Notes under the pieces: model-generated
Databases searched by the model: none
What the model saw: the letters and a program-made list of their open reading frames with translations, nothing else
What the model was told of the DNA's origin: nothing
In this document: positions 1-7,752 of the stretch, in pieces
Numbering within the stretch: position 1 is the first letter of the stretch
Layout of the letters: every line of letters begins with the position of its first letter
Source: Rhizobium leguminosarum bv. trifolii WSM1325
GTDB taxonomy: Bacteria > Pseudomonadota > Alphaproteobacteria > Rhizobiales > Rhizobiaceae
Direction of reading: 5' to 3'
Assembly (NCBI GenBank): GCA_000023185.1
Contig: CP001627.1
Location: 186,001-250,000, forward strand
DNA length: 64,000 bases
Made by a program: the position numbers and the translations under genes

Positions 1-1004
1 TTGGAGTTGTCGTTGGAGGCCGCGCCGTCGCAGCCGAGGCCGACACGCAGGCCGAAGGCGGCCATGGCGGGAATGTCGGTGACCTCAGCGCCGACCAGAT
101 AGACTGGTTCCGGGCAATGCGCGACACCGGTGCCGCTGGCCGCCATCTTCCTGAGTTCGTCGTGTGTCAGTTCCCAGCAATGGGCATAGAAAGTATCAGG
201 CCCGGCAAAGCCGAGTTCTTCCAGATAGTCGACCGTGCGCATGCCATGGCGAGCCTGAATGACCGGGCTTTCGCCTTCGCCGACATGGGTATGCATCATG
301 ACGCCGCGATCACGCGCCAATGCCACCGATTCCACGAAGGTCTCTCGGTAGCAGTTCACCGGCTGGCACGGCGCGACCACGACCTGGCGCATGCTGAAGG
401 GGCTGGTATCGTGGTAGGTCTCGATCAGCCGTGCGCAGTCGGCGATGAATTCGTCGGTCGTTTCCAGCATCTCGTTCGGGATAGTCGAGCCTTCCGACTT
501 CGGCAGGGTATTGCCGCCGCGGCCGGCATGGAAACGCATGCCGAGCAGTTCGGCTGCTTCGAACTGGCGGTCGATCAGCCGCTTTCCGGCGTGCCGGGGG
601 AAATTGTATTGGTGATCTAAGGCCGTGGTGCAGCCATGCTTGACCATCTCGGCCATCGCCGTGACGGAGGCGTGGTAAAAGCACTCCTCATGGAGCTGCG
701 AAAAGATCGGGTAGATGCGGTCCAGCCACTCGATCACCGAGAGCTTCGTCCAGTCGAGATCGGCACGGTTGCGCACGAAGCACTGGAAGAAGTGATGATG
801 GGTGTTGACAAGGCCCGGATAGACGAACCAGCCGGCAGCATCCTGAACGGTCGTGCCGGCAGGCAGCGCGTCCGCCCCCAGATTCTCACCGATCGCCATA
901 ATCGCCGGACCGTTGGTCAGGAGATCGACATTGCGATGGGCGACCGGCCCTTTGCCCTCGTCGACGATCACGGCAGCGCAGTTCTTCAGGAGATATCCAG
1001 CCAT
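1..1004 (-). CDS. Amidohydrolase, 8-oxoguanine/guanine deaminase-like (3' end outside window)
   Basis: Zinc-dependent deaminase of the COG0402 amidohydrolase superfamily, probably cytosolic. The first 334 codons are present and the C-terminus lies beyond base 1. Visible family motifs are GLVNTHHHFF (first metal His pair), HTHVGEGE near residue 240, YAHCWE, and GCDGAASND (the late metal Asp). This pattern fits 8-oxoguanine deaminase or hydroxyatrazine-type enzymes better than cytosine deaminase. The start ATG is at 1004-1002, one base after the stop of the upstream GST gene, so the two are almost certainly co-transcribed. A purine-type deaminase next to a Rieske oxygenase suggests the pathway handles a purine or another N-heterocycle. 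The exact substrate cannot be read from sequence; chlorohydrolase or S-adenosylhomocysteine deaminase activity remain alternatives. Confidence 0.8.
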   Translation of the reverse strand, partial: MAGYLLKNCAAVIVDEGKGPVAHRNVDLLTNGPAIMAIGENLGADALPAGTTVQDAAGWFVYPGLVNTHHHFFQCFVRNRADLDWTKLSVIEWLDRIYPIFSQLHEECFYHASVTAMAEMVKHGCTTALDHQYNFPRHAGKRLIDRQFEAAELLGMRFHAGRGGNTLPKSEGSTIPNEMLETTDEFIADCARLIETYHDTSPFSMRQVVVAPCQPVNCYRETFVESVALARDRGVMMHTHVGEGESPVIQARHGMRTVDYLEELGFAGPDTFYAHCWELTHDELRKMAASGTGVAHCPEPVYLVGAEVTDIPAMAAFGLRVGLGCDGAASNDNS

Positions 1005-1005
1005 C

Positions 1006-1665
1006 TCACGCCTCGCCCGGTTCGATCTGGGGTTCGGGCTTCAACTCGTGTAGTCGGTGAATGCCAGGCATTTCGATAAACTTGTCGAGGGCGCGCAGCG
1101 CCCGGGACCAGAGCCGGATCGCAGGATAAGCATCCAGCGTGACGCCCCCATCGGGCGCCAGCGCCACATAGGGAAAGCAGGCGATGTCGGCAATTGTCGG
1201 CCGGTCGGCGGCGAGGAAACGCATGCCGCGAAGACCCTGCTCGACAAGCCCGGCTTCAAGCTCGCGAAGGGCGGCGATGCCCTGGGCCTGCAGCGCGCCG
1301 ATATCGCCCGGCCGCAGCAGCATTTCATGGAGCCGCGCACCGCCGAGGCTTGCCGTCAGCCGGCCGGAGAACGACAGCCATTGCTGCACCCGCGCCGCTT
1401 CCTCGGCCTTGCCGCTGCCCAGCCATTCGGGTGCTGCCTTGGCGGCGAGATAGACGAGGATCGCCGACGACTCGGTCAGGATCAGGTCGCCATCCTCCAG
1501 GATCGGAATGGAGCCTGCCGGATTGAGTGCAAGCAGCTCGGGGCCTCGATGCTCGGCGCCGGGATGGAAATCTACCGGGCGCAAGTCAAGCTTCACGCCG
1601 GTCAGCGCCGCCATCAGGCGCACCTTGTAGCAACTGGGCGAGAGAATATAGTCGTAGAGCTTCAT
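1006..1665 (-). CDS. Glutathione S-transferase-like protein
   Basis: A 219-residue protein with a thioredoxin-fold N-terminal half (MKLYDYILSPSCYKVRLM, then NPAGSIPILEDGDLILTES, the cis-Pro and Glu-Ser glutathione-binding elements) and an all-helical C-terminal half from about residue 85. Length is normal for bacterial GSTs. Its ATG overlaps the stop of the Rieske-oxygenase catalytic subunit by 4 bp, and its stop is one base from the amidohydrolase start, so it is embedded in that operon. In the known N7-demethylase NdmCDE a GST-like protein (NdmE) has a structural role between a cluster-less oxygenase and its Rieske partner. The same three kinds of protein occur here, so this GST may be a complex subunit rather than a detoxifying enzyme. 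That role is inference; the fold assignment is secure. Confidence 0.85.
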   Translation of the reverse strand: MKLYDYILSPSCYKVRLMAALTGVKLDLRPVDFHPGAEHRGPELLALNPAGSIPILEDGDLILTESSAILVYLAAKAAPEWLGSGKAEEAARVQQWLSFSGRLTASLGGARLHEMLLRPGDIGALQAQGIAALRELEAGLVEQGLRGMRFLAADRPTIADIACFPYVALAPDGGVTLDAYPAIRLWSRALRALDKFIEMPGIHRLHELKPEPQIEPGEA

Positions 1666-2507
1666 TGCGCCACCAGCTGTGCGCCGTAGGTATAATTGTG
1701 ACGCTTCAGCCAGCGCCGGTAAGCGATCGATGTCAGATCGGCCCGCGTCGGAATTTCCATGCCGGGGTCGAGCGGCAGCAGCCGCGGGATCTGGTTTTCG
1801 AGGATCGAACGGTCCTGCAGAAAGATCGTCTGCTGGAAGTGGATGAGGTCGGTCATCGCGGTCTCGTCATCGAAGAGCGCCATCCATGGCCAGACGTCGC
1901 AGAGGTCTTCGGCCAGCGGCTGCACGAAGAGCGTGATGACATCCCATTCGCTCGGGCGCGGCGGGCAGGTCTTGTAAAGCACGGAGCAGGTGGGCGCCGG
2001 CACGCGGTACATGTATTCCGTCGTGATCCCGCCACTTGCCGACTTGGCGGCCTGCGGCTGGTAGAATTTCACCTGCGTTGCCCAGACCTCGTCTTCTTCC
2101 TCGCGGATCTCGACCTTGTAGTTCTGGACCTCGGTATGCGGCTCCGCGCCGAGAATGTCGGTGTGGACGAAGGGGAAATGGGCGATGTCGAGGAAGTTCT
2201 CGACGGCGCGCAGCGGCGAGCAGCGCACGCGCACCACGCCGACATCGACGAAGCGGCGGCCGGGCTGGTCGGCCTCGGGAATGGGGAAAAGCTCCTTCTT
2301 CGGCTCGCCGAGGGAGGACCATACATGACCGTAACGGACGCGCACCGGCAGAGCACGCCCATCGCCGCGCGTCACCTTCGCATTGCCATCGGCATCGCGC
2401 GCCACTTTAATCGGCTCGCCCATCAGCGCCGTCTTGCGGCCGGCGCTGTCGAGCTGGCTGAAAAGCCCGACCGGATACCATTCGTCGATCATCGCCTGCA
2501 TGGTCAT
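1662..2507 (-). CDS. Rieske-type oxygenase catalytic subunit without Rieske cluster ligands
   Basis: A 281-residue non-heme iron oxygenase subunit. The mononuclear iron site is visible as NFLDIAHFPFVH near residue 107 (the D/N-x-H-x4-H pattern), and the remainder matches the helix-grip catalytic domain of VanA/Ndm-type oxygenases. The N-terminus begins like a Rieske domain (EWYPVGLF, GEPIKVARD) and ends like one (RYGHVWSSLGEP), but the stretch that should carry CxH and CxxH is missing. It therefore cannot hold its own [2Fe-2S] cluster and must be reduced by another protein. The preceding gene encodes exactly such a Rieske protein, and their coding regions overlap by 4 bp. A good AGGAG site lies 8 nt before the ATG. 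Likely N- or O-demethylation; substrate unknown. Confidence 0.8.
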   Translation of the reverse strand: MTMQAMIDEWYPVGLFSQLDSAGRKTALMGEPIKVARDADGNAKVTRGDGRALPVRVRYGHVWSSLGEPKKELFPIPEADQPGRRFVDVGVVRVRCSPLRAVENFLDIAHFPFVHTDILGAEPHTEVQNYKVEIREEEDEVWATQVKFYQPQAAKSASGGITTEYMYRVPAPTCSVLYKTCPPRPSEWDVITLFVQPLAEDLCDVWPWMALFDDETAMTDLIHFQQTIFLQDRSILENQIPRLLPLDPGMEIPTRADLTSIAYRRWLKRHNYTYGAQLVAQ

Positions 2508-3157
2508 TGCGCGATCTCCTTTTTCTGAAGACCCTCGGCCCGGCGCCGCAGGCTTTCGGCGGCCCGTGAAGCACCGATGCCCGCAGCAGGGCCGGCATCA
2601 CCCTTCAACAGCACATGGATCAGCGTCTTTCCGTCTTCTTGAGCGGACAATAGCAGACAGATGGTCCCGGTGAATGCATCGAACTCGACAAGACCGTCTG
2701 GGCTCGTCTTGGCACCGGCCGCCGCCTCGATCGCCGCGATACCGGCGAACGCCGTCAGGGAGCGCAGGGGAATGAGGCCCTCGAGCCCCGGCGGCTTCGA
2801 TGCGGGCGTGCCCACCGCCACCCAGATCACGCTGCCCGCTTCCTCGACATCATGGGTGGCGACGCGGATGCTTTCCGGTGGCGTCAGCCCCGGATGGGCG
2901 GGGATGCGCAGACAGTTTCCGGCCTGGCCATAGCTCCACCCGTGATAGATGCAAGAGAGCGCCTCGCCACGAACGAAGCCGTGAGACAAGCGCATGCCAC
3001 GGTGCGGACAGCGATCCGCCGATGCCGAAATGCGCCCCGAAGCGCTACGCCACAGGGCAATCGATCCGGCTGCCGTCCAAGCCGGCATGACGGTTCCGGC
3101 CGGCAAATCCCGGGAAAGGGCGACTGGCGTCCAAAAGCCCGTCGTATCGGAAGGCAT
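2504..3157 (-). CDS. Stand-alone Rieske [2Fe-2S] protein, electron donor to the oxygenase
   Basis: A 217-residue protein whose first ~110 residues form a Rieske domain: C50-P-H52-R-G and C69-I-Y-H72-G-W supply the two Cys and two His ligands. The C-terminal ~100 residues look like a shortened oxygenase tail and carry no mononuclear iron motif. Because the following gene lacks these ligands, the two products together make one functional oxygenase. The ATG at 3157 (MPSDTT) is preferred over an in-frame TTG five codons upstream. It is the first gene of a tightly coupled four-gene operon (Rieske, catalytic subunit, GST, amidohydrolase). A flavin/ferredoxin reductase would still be needed; none is seen in the window next to it. 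Confidence 0.8.
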   Translation of the reverse strand: MPSDTTGFWTPVALSRDLPAGTVMPAWTAAGSIALWRSASGRISASADRCPHRGMRLSHGFVRGEALSCIYHGWSYGQAGNCLRIPAHPGLTPPESIRVATHDVEEAGSVIWVAVGTPASKPPGLEGLIPLRSLTAFAGIAAIEAAAGAKTSPDGLVEFDAFTGTICLLLSAQEDGKTLIHVLLKGDAGPAAGIGASRAAESLRRRAEGLQKKEIAQ

Positions 3158-3244
3158 GAGTAGAATTCCCAAACAAAACCAAATGCTTGCCGATCAAGTC
3201 CCGCATCGGCGCCGAGGCAATTCCGCCGCAACCTTATCAGGTTT

Positions 3245-3286
3245 GCATAATTATTTCGCATTGGCAACATTGAGTAAATAATATGC
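3245..3286. promoter_or_regulatory. AT-rich inverted repeat upstream of the Rieske operon
   Basis: GCATAATTATTT at 3245-3256 and AAATAATATGC at 3276-3286 form an interrupted inverted repeat about 90 bp upstream of the Rieske operon start. It stands out from the GC-rich surroundings and is a reasonable promoter/operator candidate. No regulator gene is adjacent on this side except the LysR gene 0.5 kb away. Confidence 0.3.
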
Positions 3287-3312
3287 ACCGGCGAAATACG
3301 CGAGAGCCCGGA

Positions 3313-3579
3313 CTAGGTCCTTTCGCCGCTGATCGCAGTTCGATCTATCCTCTCGACCCACACGTCGATGGGCCCGAGAGAGCATCCCATCTCCATCATG
3401 TCGATCAACTCCTCTGGCCCGGCAACCTCAAGTTCGATCCGCATGGAACTCGTATGAGATATGGTGTGCGAGAGCCCAAGCTTAGCGGCATGGCGCCGGA
3501 TCCAGGGAACGAAGGAGGCAACCTCCAGATCACCGACAATCGTCATCCGTTCTAGAAGGTCGCTTGTATCTTGTCCCAT
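3313..3579 (-). CDS. Acylphosphatase-like small protein, catalytic residues not conserved
   Basis: An 88-residue protein with the layout of the acylphosphatase fold: an early strand-loop (MTIVGDLEV), a helix containing WIRRHAAKLGL, a strand pair, and a helix with PEELIDMMEMGCSLGPIDV. In true acylphosphatases the loop carries an Arg in the GVQGVxFR stretch and a following Asn; here the loop reads GDLEVASFVPW and neither residue is evident, so it may not be an active acylphosphatase. AAGGGCG precedes the ATG by about 7 nt. It stands alone between the Rieske operon and the LysR gene. The fold suggestion rests on pattern and length only. Confidence 0.55.
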   Translation of the reverse strand: MGQDTSDLLERMTIVGDLEVASFVPWIRRHAAKLGLSHTISHTSSMRIELEVAGPEELIDMMEMGCSLGPIDVWVERIDRTAISGERT

Positions 3580-3769
3580 GCTCGCCCTTGTTTTCCTACA
3601 TCATAGCGCCTGAATGAACTTCGGGAAGGGGTCGCCGTCAAGGCGAGAATATGGCGTCGGAGTTTCCTTTGCAAAGCCCTGCGGCGGCATACCAATTCCC
3701 CGCCACCGTATGGCTGCGCCGCTGGCGACGCGACGTATGGAAACAACTCAGGCTGCGTGATGGCACAGC

Positions 3770-4663
3770 CTAGTCGGGCGAGCGACCGCCAGTCAGCATT
3801 GCGACAAAAGCCGTGACTTTGGGTGTGCGGAACCGAGCTGCCGGATAGACGACATAGATTCCTCCGGCCGGCAGGCTCCAGTCCGGCAACAATCTTATCA
3901 GTCGGCCAGCGTCTATATGCTCTCCAGCCAGAAAATCCGGCAGCACGGATATGCCCGCCCCCGCAAGCGTGGCCGCGAGAACCGCAGGCGTCGAATTGCT
4001 CATGAGGCTCTGTTGCATCCGCACGGTGCGCCTGTCGAAATCGCCCTGGATAAACCTCCAGGTCACCGGCTCCTTGAGGGCCAGATTGGCGATAAACGGC
4101 TGGCCCGCCGCATCCTCTGGACTGTTCAAACTGAGCGTGGCGGAGAAGCTGGGAGACGCCACAAGAAACTGCCGGAACGAACCGATCCGTCTCGCTTGGT
4201 GACTGGAGTCATCGAGCCAACCAACGCGGATCGACAGATCGATCTGATTGGCGAGCAGATCCATCTTCGTATCGGCGAGCAGAAGCTCGACCCTGCAAGC
4301 GGGGTACTTCCGGATAAAGGATGCAGCAATCGGAGCGATCGTGCTCGCACCATAATCATTGGGCGCAGCAATGCGTAGCATGCCTGTCGGCTCGGCATTT
4401 GCGCGGGTGATTTCATCGACCGCGTCCTCGGCTTCGCGGAAAATCAAGACGCAGCGCGCGTAGAGAAGCTTGCCGGCCTCAGTCGGCTCGACGCGTCGTG
4501 TTGTTCGGAGGAGCAAGCTGGTTTTCAACTCAGCTTCCAGCCGCGCAACCTGCTGGCTGACGACCGTCTTCGTGATTGCGAGGCGCTCGGCAGCTTTCGT
4601 GAACGAGCCGGTATCGACGACGGCTGCGAAATAGGCCAGCCGATTGAGGTTGACAGCCTCCAT
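3770..4663 (-). CDS. LysR-family transcriptional regulator
   Basis: A 297-residue LTTR with an N-terminal winged helix-turn-helix (LNRLAYFAAVVDTGSFTKAA, then RLAITKTVVSQQVARLE) and a periplasmic-binding-protein-like effector domain after residue ~90. The start ATG at 4663 follows a strong AAGGGGAAGAAGG site; an upstream in-frame ATG at 4711 has no such site. It is divergently transcribed from the DsbA-family gene with about 115 bp between the starts, the usual arrangement for an LTTR that controls its neighbour and itself. The effector is unknown. A link to thiol or oxidant stress is suggested only by the neighbouring DsbA-family protein. Confidence 0.85.
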   Translation of the reverse strand: MEAVNLNRLAYFAAVVDTGSFTKAAERLAITKTVVSQQVARLEAELKTSLLLRTTRRVEPTEAGKLLYARCVLIFREAEDAVDEITRANAEPTGMLRIAAPNDYGASTIAPIAASFIRKYPACRVELLLADTKMDLLANQIDLSIRVGWLDDSSHQARRIGSFRQFLVASPSFSATLSLNSPEDAAGQPFIANLALKEPVTWRFIQGDFDRRTVRMQQSLMSNSTPAVLAATLAGAGISVLPDFLAGEHIDAGRLIRLLPDWSLPAGGIYVVYPAARFRTPKVTAFVAMLTGGRSPD

Positions 4664-4778
4664 AACCTTCTTCCCCTTAATTGTAAGTTTTTGACATACA
4701 TTCTGTCGCATTTAACAATATTTATCGCTCAATAGAAGTGCGCTAATCTGTTGCCCATCGCCGCAAGGATGGTCCGAT

Positions 4779-5411
4779 ATGCATCTTATCTATCTCTACG
4801 ATCCGCTTTGCGGCTGGTGTTATGGTGCGGCGCCCGCGCTCGACAAAATGGCCAAGCTTGACAATCTCACCGTCGAGCTTGCGCCCACCGGGGTCTTCGC
4901 GGGCGAAGGCGCGCGTCCGTTGGATGAACGTTTCGCAGCCTATGCCTGGCATAATGACCAGCGGATCAACCGGCTCACGGGACAGGTCTTCAGCCAGCTC
5001 TATCGCGATCAGGTTCTCGGGGGCGCAGACGATATGTTCGACTCAGCCCCTGCGACGCTTGGGATCATAGCCGTCGGGGTGACGCAACTCGACAGGGAAG
5101 GCGATGCCCTGAAGGCACTTCAAAGCGCTCGCTATGTTGACGGCCGCAATACCTCGGAGATCGCTGTCGTGGCCGACGTTCTCGATCAGGCCGGCTTTTC
5201 CGATTCCGCCGCTCGTGTCCGGGCTCCGGACGAGGCTCTGCTCGAAATCTATCGCAACAGGATCGGGAAGTCCCGCCAACTCATGGCTGCATTCCGGATG
5301 GATGGTGTCCCGGCGCTTTTGGTCAGCGACGGCGATAAGCGCCGCGTGCTGCGCAGCGTTGCCTTGTTCGGCGGCTTTGACCGACTTGCTGCCGAGCTTC
5401 AGGCAGCGTGA
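4779..5411 (+). CDS. DsbA-family thiol oxidoreductase (FrnE-like, cytoplasmic)
   Basis: A 210-residue thioredoxin-fold protein with the redox motif C11-G-W-C14 right after the first strand (LIYLYDPLCGWCYGA) and a cis-Pro region near GVPALLV at about residue 180. The central helical insertion and absence of a signal peptide match the cytosolic DsbA-family/FrnE group rather than periplasmic DsbA. Related proteins act as disulfide reductases or isomerases. It is the first gene downstream of the divergent LysR promoter, and the metallo-beta-lactamase-fold gene follows after about 100 bp, so the two probably form one regulon. Substrate unknown. Confidence 0.85.
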   Translation: MHLIYLYDPLCGWCYGAAPALDKMAKLDNLTVELAPTGVFAGEGARPLDERFAAYAWHNDQRINRLTGQVFSQLYRDQVLGGADDMFDSAPATLGIIAVGVTQLDREGDALKALQSARYVDGRNTSEIAVVADVLDQAGFSDSAARVRAPDEALLEIYRNRIGKSRQLMAAFRMDGVPALLVSDGDKRRVLRSVALFGGFDRLAAELQAA

Positions 5412-5509
5412 TCGTTCGTTTTCAGCAGACCGTTCCATGAACTACCGACCTGCGGGGGGCAACCCTCACGGCAGCAGAAAATCGAAACTGGCGAACATCG
5501 GAGACAACC

Positions 5510-6412
5510 ATGTATTCAAGGAGAGAAATCATGAAAACCACCCTCGCAGCCGGCGCCGTTGCCGTTTTTGCGCCTGCCGGTCTCGGCAACGCAGCTGGGT
5601 CAAAGCTGGCCTGGAAGCACTTCCCCGCCGGTCAGAATGGCTTCTTTCGCGCTCCGGTGCTGCTGACCGGCCCCAGCGAAGCGTTGCTGATCGATGGCGG
5701 GTTCACCTATCCCGACGGCCGTGCGCTGGCGGAGGCGATCAAGGCCACCGGCAAGACGCTGACCGCAATTTATGTCAGCCAGTCCGATCCGGACTATTAC
5801 TTCAGCCTGAAGCCGGTCCTCGAAGCCTTTCCCGGCACAAAAGTGCTGGCCGCTTCCGATACGATTGCAGCGATCAAGGGCAATATCGAGAAAAAGCTTG
5901 CCGTTTGGGGGCCGCAGCTCAAGGAGAACGGCCCGCAGACCCTTGCAGACATCGTCATGCCGGAAGCCTTCGACGCTCCAAGCGTCACAGTTGATGGCGA
6001 AACAGTCGAGATTGTCGCGGCCGAAGCAGGGTTAAGCAATCGCCGGTACCTGTTCGTGCCGTCGCTGAACGCTGTTTTCGGAGGCGTCATGATTTTCTCC
6101 GGCGTCCACGTGTGGACAGCTGACACCCAGGCTCCGGAGCAGCGTGCCGCTTGGGTGGCCACCCTCGACAAGATCAGCGCCCGCAAGCCGACGATCGTCG
6201 TTCCCGGCCACATGATGCCGGAAGCGGCAACCGATCTGTCCGCCGTCGAACACACGAAGAGTTATCTGGTCGCTTTCGAGGAAGAACTTGCCAAGGCCGC
6301 CGATTCCGCCGCGCTGAAGGCCGCCATGGAAGCCCGCTTCCCCGGTCTCGGCATGGGCGTTGCGCTCGACATAGGCTCCAAGGTTGCCAAGGGAGAAATG
6401 AAGTGGGGCTGA
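5510..6412 (+). CDS. Tat-exported metallo-beta-lactamase-fold protein with altered metal motif
   Basis: A 300-residue protein that begins with a twin-arginine signal (SRREIMK followed by a hydrophobic Ala-rich stretch to about residue 30). The rest has the alternating strands of the metallo-beta-lactamase fold: EALLIDGGFTYPDG, then TAIYVSQSDPDYYF, and VPGHMMPE near residue 222. The usual HxHxDH motif is replaced by SQSDPDYY, so at least two metal-binding His are missing although the late GH is kept. It is either a degenerate family member or uses a different metal site. Two starts are possible: ATG 5510 (keeps the Tat motif) and ATG 5531, which has the better AAGGAG site. It lies downstream of the DsbA-family gene. 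Confidence 0.75.
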   Translation: MYSRREIMKTTLAAGAVAVFAPAGLGNAAGSKLAWKHFPAGQNGFFRAPVLLTGPSEALLIDGGFTYPDGRALAEAIKATGKTLTAIYVSQSDPDYYFSLKPVLEAFPGTKVLAASDTIAAIKGNIEKKLAVWGPQLKENGPQTLADIVMPEAFDAPSVTVDGETVEIVAAEAGLSNRRYLFVPSLNAVFGGVMIFSGVHVWTADTQAPEQRAAWVATLDKISARKPTIVVPGHMMPEAATDLSAVEHTKSYLVAFEEELAKAADSAALKAAMEARFPGLGMGVALDIGSKVAKGEMKWG

Positions 6413-6435
6413 ACGGCCGATCTTCAAACTGATCC

Positions 6436-6457
6436 GAGGGGCCTGGGAGGGCCCCTC
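6436..6457 (+). terminator. GC-rich hairpin after the metallo-beta-lactamase-fold gene
   Basis: GAGGGGCC (6436-6443) pairs perfectly with GGCCCCTC (6450-6457) around a 6-nt loop, 24 bases past the stop codon. There is only a weak T-tract after it. It is the likely 3' end of the DsbA/MBL transcript. Confidence 0.6.
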
Positions 6458-6942
6458 GCTTCTAGGAAGGCCGCGAAGGGTGGTGACGCAGTGCTTAAGC
6501 AATGGCGGCCCGCCCGCCAAGAAGCCTATGGAAATGGAAGCCAAGCACCTGCGTGTCGCCCCAGCATCTCGGTGCTTGTCTGAAGCGACTGGTGACTTGC
6601 CGATTTTCCGTCAAGTTCGGCGTTAAAGGCAACGCTAGTTCCATAATTCAGCTTATGCCACTTTACGCCATCTTAGATTGCATATATTTTCGCCGTTGAA
6701 CTGCGAAAGATCCGCCACCCGACTGCTAAATAATGATAATCTCAACAGAACTACACACGCTGGAGAGGATTTTGACTTCCTCTTCCCCCTCTTAACGTGA
6801 GGCGGCACAAAGCCGGCGTTGCCGGCCGAAAGCCGAGGCCGCCGCACGAGATGACGAAGGAGCTAGGCGGAGGACTAACGAAAATAGTTGATTGCCGCTC
6901 TCATCTTTAGTACCGACCTGTCACCCGGTTAAAGGAAGTCAC
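6458..6942. other. Intergenic region upstream of the fhu operon
   Basis: About 485 bp without a convincing gene. It must contain the fhu operon promoter. An AT-rich stretch at about 6720-6745 (AATAATGATAATCTCA) recalls iron-responsive boxes but does not match a known consensus well enough to be called. Confidence 0.4.
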
Positions 6943-7752
6943 GTGGCTATACTCCCGATACAAGATCCGCCTCGAACGGCTGAAACTTTTGTCGCCGAAA
7001 ATATAGGTCTTTTGATAGAGCGGAACGAAATTCTCTTCGACGTCAGTCTTAAATTTCCGGCAGGAGAAGTTGTCGCACTGGTCGGCCACAACGGCTCCGG
7101 CAAATCCAGTCTTCTCAAAATGTTGGCTCGCCAGCTTGTGCCGAGCACTGGATCGATCTCTTACGGGAACCAGGATCTGAGGATGTATAGCGAACGCGCC
7201 TTTGCGCGTTCGGTCGCATATCTGCCCCAGGATGTCACGACCGGATCGGAAATGACGGTCCGCGAGCTTGTGGGATGCGGTCGCTATCCGTGGCACGGAG
7301 CGCTCGGTCGCTTCACCAAGAACGATGAAGAGAAAGTCGAGGAAGCCCTTCGAGCCACGCATATCGAGACGTTCGCCGAACGTATCATGGGAACGCTATC
7401 GGGTGGTGAGCGGCAACGTGCCTGGATTGCGATGCTGATTGCTCAGGACGCTCGCTGCCTGTTGCTCGACGAACCGACTGCGGCACTCGACGTTGCTCAT
7501 CAGGTCGAGGTGCTCTCACTTGTGCGACGCTTGGCGCATGAGGGTGGAAGGAGTGTCATTATCGTTCTCCACGACATCAACATGGCCGCTCGCTTCTGCG
7601 ATCGGATCCATGCATTGAAACGTGGTCGCGTGGTGGCCAGCGGAACGCCGGGCGCGATCCTCGCGCCGAACACGCTGCAAGAGATCTATGGGATCGACAT
7701 GGACGTGATCTCTGCGCCCAACCTGCCCTATCCGCTCGCCTATGTTTGCTGA
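6943..7752 (+). CDS. fhuC: Ferric-hydroxamate ABC transporter, ATP-binding protein FhuC
   Basis: A 269-residue ABC ATPase of the iron-siderophore class. Walker A is GHNGSGKSS (residues 48-56), the signature is LSGGERQRA, Walker B is CLLLDEPTAALD and the switch His is in IIVLHDINMA. It energises import of a ferric siderophore across the inner membrane with the products of the two following genes. The GTG at 6943 is chosen as start because AAAGGAAG lies just 4-5 nt upstream; an in-frame TTG at 6892 has no ribosome site. The 3' end overlaps fhuD by 11 bp. Gene order C-D-B matches enterobacterial fhuACDB, and the receptor gene lies convergently just downstream. Confidence 0.85.
   Translation: MAILPIQDPPRTAETFVAENIGLLIERNEILFDVSLKFPAGEVVALVGHNGSGKSSLLKMLARQLVPSTGSISYGNQDLRMYSERAFARSVAYLPQDVTTGSEMTVRELVGCGRYPWHGALGRFTKNDEEKVEEALRATHIETFAERIMGTLSGGERQRAWIAMLIAQDARCLLLDEPTAALDVAHQVEVLSLVRRLAHEGGRSVIIVLHDINMAARFCDRIHALKRGRVVASGTPGAILAPNTLQEIYGIDMDVISAPNLPYPLAYVC

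Noticed and set aside
117..620. Open frame of 167 codons on the plus strand
   Set aside because: It is antisense to the amidohydrolase, which has all expected motifs; composition looks like a shadow of GC-rich codons.
3552..3746. 64-codon minus-strand frame between the acylphosphatase-like and LysR genes
   Set aside because: Overlaps the start of the acylphosphatase-like gene in another frame and is Arg-rich without a ribosome site.
6720..6745. Possible iron-responsive box before fhuC
   Set aside because: TGATAATCTCA has TGA and TCA only 5 bp apart, not the 9 bp expected for a RirA/IRO box; left as an AT-rich promoter stretch.
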